From Runella sp. SP2 (GTDB lineage: Bacteria > Bacteroidota > Bacteroidia > Cytophagales > Spirosomataceae): a DNA stretch of 64,000 nt. Of the stretch, positions 26,474 to 33,510 are shown one piece after another. Positions within the stretch are counted from its first letter, which is position 1. Each line of letters opens with the position of its first letter. The stretch covers positions 6,561,501 through 6,625,500 of the forward strand of contig NZ_CP031030.1 of assembly GCF_003711225.1 (NCBI RefSeq). The letters run 5' to 3'. The notes under the pieces were generated by a model. The model searched no databases. It saw only the letters and a program-made list of their open reading frames with translations, and was not told the DNA's origin. The position numbers and the translations under genes are program-made.

Positions 26474-29020
26474 TTATTTTTTCTCCCAATACTCGATTTT
26501 TACCTCACTCAACAATCCCGACGGCATAGCTTGCCATTTCGAGGCGTTGAAAGGCTTGTATTGAATATCCACCATGTTGATTTCTTGAAACTTTTTCCAG
26601 TCGGGCTGCTGCGTGTCGCGGAGGCGCATGTAGTTGGCCGAGAGGTTGGTTACTTCAATTTCGAGGGTATTTTGTTGCGCTTTCAAACTTCCACCGGGCA
26701 GTTCGATACGGAAAGGTAAGCTCCACGCCGTACCGATTTTTTGACCATTGAGCGTCACGTCGGCCACTTCACGGACATCGCCCAAATCTAACACGACTTT
26801 ACTGGCTTTTTCGATGCCCGCAGGGGCGTCGAAAGTAAACGAATACCGCGCTGTCCCCGAAAAATAACTAGCTGAATCGGATAGCGTTGTCCAAGAGCCA
26901 AAGCTAGAAACTGTTTTTGGAGTGGGCAAGTAGGGCTTTCCTTCAATAAATTCGAGTTTTCCATTGCCTTTCAGGGTGAAAGTTTGAGATGGCGATGACG
27001 GAACGTTGGAAAGGTTCAAAACCTTTCCAACGTTTGAGTCCAGCTTCAAAAAACACGACTCACCCGAAAGGAGAGAGAGGTGAACCTGTGTTTTTCCTTG
27101 TTCCGTTCTGACGGGTAATTCCATTGTTTTGTCGGTCAACGGCTGGTACATATACACTCTTTTAGCAGAAGTAGCGAGCGTAATCCAACCTTCGCTGAAA
27201 AGCTGATTTTGGTTGGCGATAAAGTAAACAACTTTGCCGTTTTGTATTTTACAAATGTACCGCAGGCCATTTTTTGCCCACGTTTCTTGGCGAATTTTCT
27301 GGTTAGCTAGGATACCTTCCAAGTCTCCAAGACTTGGAAAGTGAGACTGTTGCCCTGTCCACGTTTGGAGGAGTTTTTGGAAAGACGCCGCCCGCTCAGC
27401 TTGTCGGGCAAAACCCGTCGGGAGGCTGGGTAAATGTTCCATAAAAATGACCTTAACGCCTGCTTTTGACAACGCTGCGAGGCGCGAAAGGGTCGCTTCG
27501 GGTAAGAAGGTGGTGGCAGGAACCAAAATCGTTTTGTATTTTTTTGTGGCTAACGACGCAAAACGTTGCAACTGCTCGTCGGAAATGAAATCAAATGAAA
27601 AGCCGTTGTCCCAGAGCCAGTTAGAGAGCTTTCCAAATGGAAGTTTTAACAACCACTTGTCCACGTGGTGAACTTCCAATAAATGGATTCCTCCGCTGGC
27701 ACGGGCTTTGGTTGCCCACAAGTCGTGTGCTGGAAAATAAACGAGCAGGTCGTTGTCGGCTTGACTGTTTTGCAAAATCGTTTGACAACGTTCTACGTAT
27801 TTGTTCAACAACGGATAATGTTTCCAAAAGTGGGAATGAACGCCGTAGTTGGTGGAAGCATAAAACAACCAGCCTGGAAACGCCTCGCTTTGGGGCGTGT
27901 ACGTAGTGCCGTGGTAAAACAAATGGTTGATGCCTGATACAAATAGTTCGTCCAACTGCGGCTTGATTTGCGAAAGTGAAACTTTAAAGTGATTGGCCAA
28001 CCAAGTGGTACTTTCGGAACTTACCCATTTTTTGGAAGCAAGGTGGGCGGCCGAGCTTGCAAACTTCATGGCAAGTGCATTGGGCGTGCCAAAACGGTCC
28101 ACCTCGTATTGGTCATCGATGCGTAAGCCTTTGATTGGCAAGCGACTTGTGCCAAAAGACTCGGTTTCGGGAATGTCGGAGGCTTCGTATAAATCGAGCA
28201 AGTTGCCTGGCGAACCGTGGGCTTGGTAGCGCGTGATGAAGCCTTGCTTGTGCGACCAATCGGTCCATTTTTTGGCATAATTTTCCAACAACAATTCCGA
28301 AAGCGTCTGGTGATAGTCGATTTTGACCAAGGCCGTGGTGGTGTCGGTGAAGGCCGCCCATTGACTTTTAAGGTCGTATCCGCGTCGTTTTTGAAATTCA
28401 TTCAGAAAATCATCCGTCCAGTTGGCGCCATAAACCTCGTAAGAGTCGTTGTACATAGCGCGAGGACGGTCTTTGAAATTGGCAAACGCCGAGTCAAAAC
28501 GTTGCACATAATGCGGGATGGCTTTGGCCGAAAACGGGTCAAGTACCAGTCCTTCACCGCCAGGCGCCGCGCGCTTGACGGCCTGCTTGGTGAGTGCGCT
28601 TTGAATTTCGCCGTTGACAACCTGCCATTTTTTGGCCGCAAACTCGGGTGATACGTTCGGGCCGCCAAAAGGCCAGCCCGTTCCTGTGGTCATGTCCACG
28701 CCTAATCCGAGGCGTTTTCCTTCCCGAACCGTATGGGCAAGAACCTCCATCCAGCGCGGACTTAAATAAGGAATCGCTTGTTTTTCAAGTCCTTTGACGC
28801 CATAAATAGGAATGATGTGAACCCCTCCCAGACCTGCTTTGGCGAAGTTTTCGAGCTGCCACGTAATGTCGCTTTCGGTGACGGTACTTCCCATCCACCA
28901 CCAGTAAGTCCAAGGTTTGGCGGTGTTAAAATCCGTTGAGGAGGAGGCCTTATTGGTCTGAGCGTATGTTTTGATAGACAACGCCAAAAGTAATGCTGCT
29001 ATCCACGTGTTGAATCTCAC
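26474..29020 (-). CDS. Glycoside hydrolase family 106-like protein (alpha-L-rhamnosidase)
   Basis: An 848-residue exported enzyme. After a signal peptide (ALLLALSIKTYAQ) comes the GH106 start pattern KPWTYWWWMGSTVTESDI, then GLGGVHIIPIYGVKG and GVDMTTGTGWPFGGPN. The C-terminal 150 residues look like a carbohydrate-binding jelly roll (ASKVVLDLGDVREVADVTLNG). GH106 enzymes release rhamnose from plant pectin and related glycans; catalytic residues cannot be assigned safely by eye. The start codon is GTG. Two palindromic repeats sit inside the reading frame (27002-27034 and 27317-27339) and add short Ser/Leu/Gly-rich insertions without breaking it. The gene is shorter than many GH106 proteins (often over 1000 residues). 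It stands alone between a convergent terminator and ferritin. Confidence 0.75.
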   Translation of the reverse strand: MRFNTWIAALLLALSIKTYAQTNKASSSTDFNTAKPWTYWWWMGSTVTESDITWQLENFAKAGLGGVHIIPIYGVKGLEKQAIPYLSPRWMEVLAHTVREGKRLGLGVDMTTGTGWPFGGPNVSPEFAAKKWQVVNGEIQSALTKQAVKRAAPGGEGLVLDPFSAKAIPHYVQRFDSAFANFKDRPRAMYNDSYEVYGANWTDDFLNEFQKRRGYDLKSQWAAFTDTTTALVKIDYHQTLSELLLENYAKKWTDWSHKQGFITRYQAHGSPGNLLDLYEASDIPETESFGTSRLPIKGLRIDDQYEVDRFGTPNALAMKFASSAAHLASKKWVSSESTTWLANHFKVSLSQIKPQLDELFVSGINHLFYHGTTYTPQSEAFPGWLFYASTNYGVHSHFWKHYPLLNKYVERCQTILQNSQADNDLLVYFPAHDLWATKARASGGIHLLEVHHVDKWLLKLPFGKLSNWLWDNGFSFDFISDEQLQRFASLATKKYKTILVPATTFLPEATLSRLAALSKAGVKVIFMEHLPSLPTGFARQAERAASFQKLLQTWTGQQSHFPSLGDLEGILANQKIRQETWAKNGLRYICKIQNGKVVYFIANQNQLFSEGWITLATSAKRVYMYQPLTDKTMELPVRTEQGKTQVHLSLLSGESCFLKLDSNVGKVLNLSNVPSSPSQTFTLKGNGKLEFIEGKPYLPTPKTVSSFGSWTTLSDSASYFSGTARYSFTFDAPAGIEKASKVVLDLGDVREVADVTLNGQKIGTAWSLPFRIELPGGSLKAQQNTLEIEVTNLSANYMRLRDTQQPDWKKFQEINMVDIQYKPFNASKWQAMPSGLLSEVKIEYWEKK
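27002..27034. repeat. Palindromic repeat inside the GH106 gene
   Basis: Fifteen-base perfect arms AACGTTGGAAAGGTT (27002-27016) and AACCTTTCCAACGTT (27020-27034) around CAA. It is read in frame as part of the segment SNVGKVLNLSNVP. It resembles the dispersed hairpins found between genes elsewhere in the window. Confidence 0.7.
27317..27339. repeat. Second palindrome inside the GH106 gene
   Basis: Arms TTCCAAGTCT (27317-27326) and AGACTTGGAA (27330-27339) around CCA, read in frame as FPSLGDLEG. It shares the TTCCAA/TTGGAA core with the palindrome at 27002-27034. Confidence 0.6.
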
Positions 29021-29249
29021 TTGTATCGTTGTTTAAAATGGTAAATGACTAGGTTTGAAGATTGTTATGCAATTAAAAAGGCGAAAATGAGATTACTTAC
29101 CTTCACTCTCCTGCAAATCGTAGGTTTCTCAAATTCAGACTCATTCCAAATTTTAGGGAAGCACGGTTGAAATAGAACATTTTTGCGTCAAAGGGTGTAG
29201 TATTGTTGATAAAAATAATGGAAACTTCCCATTTCAAACTAATATAACT

Positions 29250-29798
29250 ATGAAAGACACCGTTCGTATGCGAACTTCGTTGAAAGAAGATTTAGAAATT
29301 GCTTTGAATGCACAAGTAAAAATGGAAGCCGAATCTTCGGCAAAATATTTGGCCATGGCTGCGTGGTGTGATCGCAACGGTTATTCTAACAGTGGCGATT
29401 TCTTCTTTGCGCAAGCCGACGAAGAACGTGGTCACATGCTCAAAATCTTTAAATTTATCTGCGATATGGGCGGAACGGCCATCACCCCCGATGTGGTTGG
29501 AATTCCGCAAGAATATCCTTCGTTCCGTTCGGTATTTGAAACGGCGTTGGAGCAAGAAATTATGGTTTCGCAGGCCATCAACCGCTTGGTAGGCATCAGC
29601 CGCCGCCTCGACGATTACGCGACTGAAAACTTCTTGCAGTGGTTTGTGAAAGAACAAATCGAAGAAGAATACATTGCTCGCCGCCAAGTTGAATTGTTTG
29701 ATGTGATTGGTGAAGAAGGCATTGGCCGTTTTACAATTGACATGGAAATCGCCAAAGTAACCTACCCAGGAGCCGCGGGCGAAGCAGGAGGAGAATAA
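29250..29798 (+). CDS. ftnA: Ferritin
   Basis: A 182-residue non-haem ferritin that stores iron as a 24-subunit shell. The four-helix core carries the ferroxidase ligands: the glutamate in QVKMEAESSAKYLAM, the E..H pair in ADEERGHMLKIF, and the glutamates in the later helices (LEQEIMVSQ; KEQIEEEYIARRQ). The sequence starts with a short extension before the first helix and ends with a Gly/Glu-rich tail. It is a single-gene unit: an intergenic region with no other gene lies upstream (29021-29249), and a strong terminator lies downstream. I found no clear Fur box in the upstream gap by eye. Confidence 0.9.
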   Translation: MKDTVRMRTSLKEDLEIALNAQVKMEAESSAKYLAMAAWCDRNGYSNSGDFFFAQADEERGHMLKIFKFICDMGGTAITPDVVGIPQEYPSFRSVFETALEQEIMVSQAINRLVGISRRLDDYATENFLQWFVKEQIEEEYIARRQVELFDVIGEEGIGRFTIDMEIAKVTYPGAAGEAGGE

Positions 29799-29807
29799 TT
29801 TTTTCCC

Positions 29808-29865
29808 ACCTTCCCGAAAGTTTAAAACTTTCGGGAAGGTAAAAGAAAAAAACTTTCGGGAAGGT
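29808..29865. repeat. CTTCCCGAAAG palindrome plus extra half copy
   Basis: Arms ACCTTCCCGAAAGTTT (29808-29823) and AAACTTTCGGGAAGGT (29825-29840) are perfect over 16 bp around a single base. The right arm is then repeated at 29850-29865. The same core occurs at 37047-37080. This is a dispersed genomic repeat rather than a gene-specific signal. Confidence 0.75.
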
Positions 29866-29868
29866 AAT

Positions 29869-29907
29869 AAAAGCGCATCGTACAAACTACGATGCGCTTT
29901 TATTTTT
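29869..29907 (+). terminator. Strong terminator after ferritin
   Basis: Perfect 14-bp arms, AAAAGCGCATCGTA (29869-29882) and TACGATGCGCTTTT (29888-29901), enclose the loop CAAAC and are followed by a T-rich tail. It separates ferritin from the promoter of the next operon about 20 nt downstream. Confidence 0.9.
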
Positions 29908-29925
29908 GACTTTGTGTAAAAAATA

Positions 29926-29957
29926 TTTGCTTAAATGTAAAACAAACTTTACATTTG
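29926..29957 (+). promoter_or_regulatory. Promoter with embedded operator for the membrane protein/XRE pair
   Basis: TTTG (29926-29929) and TACATTTG (29950-29957) lie 20 nt apart, an ideal Bacteroidota promoter. A perfect inverted repeat, AAATGTAAA (29933-29941) and TTTACATTT (29948-29956) with a 6-nt spacer, fills the space between the elements and covers the -7 box. A protein bound here would block RNA polymerase. The XRE-type regulator encoded second in this operon is the obvious candidate, giving negative autoregulation. Confidence 0.7.
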
Positions 29958-29998
29958 AATCGAAAATCAATTTTTCAAACAAAAACCTATTAACAGCT

Positions 29999-30499
29999 AT
30001 GGATACCAAATTACTTTTGCCCAATCGCTTTAAGAGAATCGGTTGGTTGTTGTTTGTACCTTGTTTGGTGCTTACGGTGCTAGCGTTGTTGGAAGTAGCT
30101 CCCAGCGTCAGTTTTTTTGATGGCGAACACATTCTTTCCCGTTGGACTTTGGTACAAGTCCCCGAAAAGGGAGCTTTAGCCGCCCTTTTTGATGAAACCT
30201 CCAATGACCTTGCGGGAGAAATTTTGATGACACTTACAGCCATTAGTTTCTTTTTTGTAGCCTTTTCGCGTGAACGTACCGATGATGAATGGATTATGAA
30301 AACTCGGCTTGAATCTTTACTTTGGGCCTTTTATGCGCATTTAGGCGGCTTTTTATTGTCAGTTTGGTTTTCGTATAGTTTGTCGTTTTATGCTGTACTA
30401 TCGTGGAATATGCTTACGGCACCGTTGGTCTTTCTGGCACGTTTTCACTGGATTGTTTACGTAAAACCGTTTTTTGAAGAAAGGAGGGCTGCCGCATGA
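29999..30499 (+). CDS. Small integral membrane protein paired with an XRE regulator
   Basis: A 166-residue membrane protein of unknown family. Four or so hydrophobic segments are visible: IGWLLFVPCLVLTVLAL near residues 12-28, EILMTLTAISFFFVAF near 66-81, LLWAFYAHLGGFLLSVW near 100-116, and a last one with LTAPLVFLARFHWIVYV. The C terminus is short and basic. Its stop overlaps the ATG of the XRE gene (ATGA). Such membrane-protein/small-HTH pairs (as in DUF2975/YozG systems) are common in Firmicutes and Bacteroidota and probably sense a membrane or envelope signal. The ATG at 29999 was chosen because the promoter at 29926-29957 excludes earlier starts. Confidence 0.7.
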   Translation: MDTKLLLPNRFKRIGWLLFVPCLVLTVLALLEVAPSVSFFDGEHILSRWTLVQVPEKGALAALFDETSNDLAGEILMTLTAISFFFVAFSRERTDDEWIMKTRLESLLWAFYAHLGGFLLSVWFSYSLSFYAVLSWNMLTAPLVFLARFHWIVYVKPFFEERRAAA

Positions 30500-30696
30500 A
30501 AAATACGATTCACGTAGAACGAGCTATAAAACGCATGACGCAGGCCGATTTGGCCGAAGCCGTAGGTGTTTCGCGCCAAACCATCAATGCGCTGGAGGCG
30601 TCGAAGTATGTGCCGTCGGTCGTGTTGGCACTAAAGATTGCCCGCTACTTTGACAAACCCGTCGAAGCCATTTTTGAGCTGGAGAAAGAGGATTAG
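30496..30696 (+). CDS. Small XRE-family (YozG-like) regulator
   Basis: A 66-residue protein consisting almost entirely of a Cro/CI-type helix-turn-helix: MTQADLAEAVGVSRQTINALE with the recognition helix VSRQTINALEASKY, then PSVVLALKIARYFDKPVEAIFEL. It has no effector domain. It overlaps the membrane-protein gene by 4 nt and probably binds the inverted repeat in the operon's own promoter, as small YozG-like regulators do. Confidence 0.85.
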   Translation: MKNTIHVERAIKRMTQADLAEAVGVSRQTINALEASKYVPSVVLALKIARYFDKPVEAIFELEKED

Positions 30697-30709
30697 AGTA
30701 GTATATCGA

Positions 30710-31459
30710 CTAAAAAAGCAACTCAGGACGATACTCGAAGTGCATGGTGTCGTAGTGATACCACTTTCCTCCCCAAATAAAGCCGTGTTTTTCAAAGATT
30801 TCTACTACTTGAGCGGCTATTTTATTACGGTAGGAGAGTGGTACATTTTCGTCTTTACAACGACAATCCCACTGCCAATAATGCGATAAATTGAGGTTGA
30901 TGTCGATGGCTACACCGTAGCTGTGCATACTGAGGCGGTTGGTGCCGCTGATAAGTCGCCACACAAACGTACCCGCAGGATTATCGACGTACTTGAGCAA
31001 TTCGGGATGACGTTCTAATTCGTCCGAAACGGCTTGAAAATGTTGGTGAACGTTGTTGATTTTTGATACCAATAATTTCTTTTTCAGGGTCTTGGGAAGC
31101 CACACAATTTCAACGAGGTTTTTGCGGACTTCGGCTTCGGTGTTTCCGTACATTTTTCTGAAAAAAGGCTCGTACCGAAACCTTCCTGGGTCGTGGTTGA
31201 GTTGGGGGGCTTTTTCTTGGCGTTTTTTGGAATATTTCTGCACCAATTGGTCTTCCAAGTCGGCGTTTTGGAGAAGCTCGGCAAAGGTCTTTTTTTGTCC
31301 GTCATCAAAAGGCATGAGGGTAGAGTCTTTCCACACAATGCCTCGGGAGGTAGCCCGCACAATGTGGTCAGGGTAAGCCCGCAGGTATTCCGACTGAGCA
31401 CGGCTAGTGAGGCTGAGTAGGACAGAAAAAACAATAAGAAAAGGCTTGAAAAATGACAT
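30710..31459 (-). CDS. M15-type peptidoglycan carboxypeptidase-like metallopeptidase
   Basis: A 249-residue exported peptidase (signal peptide FKPFLIVFSVLLSLTSRAQ). The zinc site of the M15/VanY fold is complete: His179 and Asp186 in SMHSYGVAIDIN, and His240 in WYHYDTMHFEYRP. The family trims D-alanyl peptides or cross-bridges of peptidoglycan in the periplasm. It lies 12 nt downstream of a DUF4846 gene on the same strand, so the two are probably co-transcribed and act on the cell envelope together. Length is normal for the M15_4 subgroup plus an N-terminal extension. Confidence 0.8.
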   Translation of the reverse strand: MSFFKPFLIVFSVLLSLTSRAQSEYLRAYPDHIVRATSRGIVWKDSTLMPFDDGQKKTFAELLQNADLEDQLVQKYSKKRQEKAPQLNHDPGRFRYEPFFRKMYGNTEAEVRKNLVEIVWLPKTLKKKLLVSKINNVHQHFQAVSDELERHPELLKYVDNPAGTFVWRLISGTNRLSMHSYGVAIDINLNLSHYWQWDCRCKDENVPLSYRNKIAAQVVEIFEKHGFIWGGKWYHYDTMHFEYRPELLF

Positions 31460-31471
31460 TGTTTTGGCTAG

Positions 31472-32251
31472 TTAGTTTTCCTTAAAACGTCGTACATCAC
31501 TGGGTTCAAAGGTCCATTCGGGGGTTTCCAACGTCTCGTTTTTAAGTTCGTACCACGGGCTAAGGGCAGGGTTGTTGGGGTTTTTCAAAATCTGAGTTTC
31601 TTGGGCGGGCATGTAGCTTTGGGCCAACAAAAACAATTTTTGCCCCGTCTTGGGATTTTGAAGCATGTCAACCACCATCACCGCATGACCGAAAGGTACA
31701 CCTTTTTGAATAAAAACGTCGCCAATTTTCAGGTTTTGCATGGAGATAGGCTGTAACTCGTCGTGCAAAGAACGAGTGTTGGCCGATGCAAAAATGTACT
31801 CCATGTACTTCCAAAACTTTGGATACGAATAGTCGCCTTTGGCGTAGGTGTTGAAATAACGGGGCTTGCCGTCGGCCAAAAAATTAAAATGAATTTTGTC
31901 AAACTGCTTTTGCTGAAACAAATACTCCGCCCGCAACCGCATGACGGCATCGGCGCATTGATGAAGGTCTTTTTTCCCAATGCCTAAAGCCACGACCGAA
32001 ACATAGACGTCGGGGGTGTTTTTGGGACGACCGTCAAAATAGAGTACCTTACTTCCCCAAGGTTTGAGCGGTAGCTGCCGCAAAAATGTCTCAAACGACG
32101 TGGCCTCAGCGGCAGTTCGTTGAAACCCCGTAGGTGCAGGAAACCGCGCCGATAAGGTCGTAGCAGCGGGCGATACAGGGACTTGGGCATGGCTGGTTTG
32201 GGGTAGAAGACTGACCCCAAAAAGTAGGAAACAGGCAAGGAAGCAGTTCAT
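31472..32251 (-). CDS. DUF4846 domain protein, exported
   Basis: A 259-residue secreted protein with a signal peptide (LACFLLFGVSLLPQTSHAQ) and the DUF4846 pattern: RFPAPTGFQRTAAEATSFETF, VLYFDGRPK, CADAVMRLRAEYLF, and near the end GVPFGHAVMVVDM. The conserved GHAVMVVD region resembles the histidine segment of NlpC/P60 or CHAP folds, so a cell-wall role is conceivable, but the family has no established activity. It is the first gene of a two-gene unit with the M15 peptidase. It is divergent from the MFS transporter, with a 90-bp gap. Confidence 0.75.
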   Translation of the reverse strand: MNCFLACFLLFGVSLLPQTSHAQVPVSPAATTLSARFPAPTGFQRTAAEATSFETFLRQLPLKPWGSKVLYFDGRPKNTPDVYVSVVALGIGKKDLHQCADAVMRLRAEYLFQQKQFDKIHFNFLADGKPRYFNTYAKGDYSYPKFWKYMEYIFASANTRSLHDELQPISMQNLKIGDVFIQKGVPFGHAVMVVDMLQNPKTGQKLFLLAQSYMPAQETQILKNPNNPALSPWYELKNETLETPEWTFEPSDVRRFKEN

Positions 32252-32341
32252 AACAAAGGGAGTTTTAGGCGACTGCGAAGAAAACGAAGCGATTGAAAAT
32301 TCATTTTTGCGTAGCTTTAAAAACTTTTTTGAAACACTTCT

Positions 32342-33502
32342 ATGAAACGCCCTTTTTACCTTTTACCGTTGGTGGTGGTTGCCCAATTTGCGGGTACCTC
32401 GCTGTGGTTTGCTGTCAATGCCATTTTGCCTGCCTTGCAGGCATTTCATCCCACGACTACGGCGTTTATGCCTACCATGACCACAGCTGTACAGTTGGGA
32501 TTTGTGATGGGAACGCTGGCCTATTCCTATTTCTCGATTGCCGACCGATTTTCGCCCGTGCGGGTCTTTATGGGCTCGGCGCTGTTGGCGGCGGGTTGCA
32601 ATTTGGCCGTGTTGGCTACCTACGAATCACTGACGGCGATGTTGTTGGCGCGTTGGGGCGTGGGTTTCTTTTTGGCGGGGGTATATCCCGTTGGGATGAA
32701 AATTTGTAGCGATTGGTACGAAGCAGGATTGGGCAAAGCCTTGGGCTATTTGGTGGGGGCATTGGTGTTGGGAACGGCGTTTCCGTACGCCATTAAGTCG
32801 TTTTCGTTGACTCTACCGTGGCAATACGTCATTGAAGCAACCTCGGCGTTGGCCGTTGGGGGTGGGCTCGTGGTGGGCTTGCTCCTCCGCGACGGCCCGT
32901 ACCGTCGGGTGGCGGGGCGGTTTAATCCTGCGGTGCTACGGGAGGTATTTCGGGACAAATCATTTCGCAAATACGCCTTTGGGTACTTTGGGCATATGTT
33001 TGAGTTATACACCTTTTGGGCATTTGTTCCCGTGATTGTGAGTGGCTACAACGAACGTACGCATCTCTCTTTGCCCGTGGCTTTGGTTGCTTTTGTGGTG
33101 ATTGCCTCGGGGGCGTTGGGGTGTGTCCTTACGGGTGAAATGTCGCTTCGGTGGGGAAGTCATCGAACGGCTTGGTGGGCGCTGATGGTGTCGTACTTTT
33201 GCTGCGTAGGAAGTGTATTTTTACTTACCTACTCGCCCACCGTCTTTTTGGCTTTTTTGCTCGTTTGGGGCATGAGCGTCGTGGCCGATTCGCCTCAATT
33301 TTCGACCTTGGTATCGCTCAACGCCCCTGCTCATTACCGCGCCACGGCGCTTACGTTGGTGACTTCGATTGGCTTTTTTATCACCATCCCAAGTTTGTAC
33401 CTGATTCAGTGGCTTTTTGGCCTATACGGACACTTTGCTTTGATAGTCTTATGCTTGGGTGGTGCGTTTGGGCTGCGAGCGATGGGGTCTTGGAAAGGGT
33501 AA
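32342..33502 (+). CDS. MFS transporter
   Basis: A 386-residue protein with about 12 hydrophobic segments and the typical MFS loop after helix 2 (YFSIADRFSPVRVF in place of the G..aDr.GrR motif). It is close to the minimum length for a 12-helix MFS permease. No substrate signature is visible; efflux of a small molecule is the usual guess for this subgroup. It is divergent from the DUF4846 gene and ends 8 nt from the convergent end of the VCBS1 gene, with no terminator between. Confidence 0.8.
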   Translation: MKRPFYLLPLVVVAQFAGTSLWFAVNAILPALQAFHPTTTAFMPTMTTAVQLGFVMGTLAYSYFSIADRFSPVRVFMGSALLAAGCNLAVLATYESLTAMLLARWGVGFFLAGVYPVGMKICSDWYEAGLGKALGYLVGALVLGTAFPYAIKSFSLTLPWQYVIEATSALAVGGGLVVGLLLRDGPYRRVAGRFNPAVLREVFRDKSFRKYAFGYFGHMFELYTFWAFVPVIVSGYNERTHLSLPVALVAFVVIASGALGCVLTGEMSLRWGSHRTAWWALMVSYFCCVGSVFLLTYSPTVFLAFLLVWGMSVVADSPQFSTLVSLNAPAHYRATALTLVTSIGFFITIPSLYLIQWLFGLYGHFALIVLCLGGAFGLRAMGSWKG

Positions 33503-33510
33503 ATCGCCGT

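Noticed and set aside
29021-29249. Fur-type operator upstream of ferritin
   Set aside because: No convincing 19-bp GATAAT-type inverted repeat could be found by eye.
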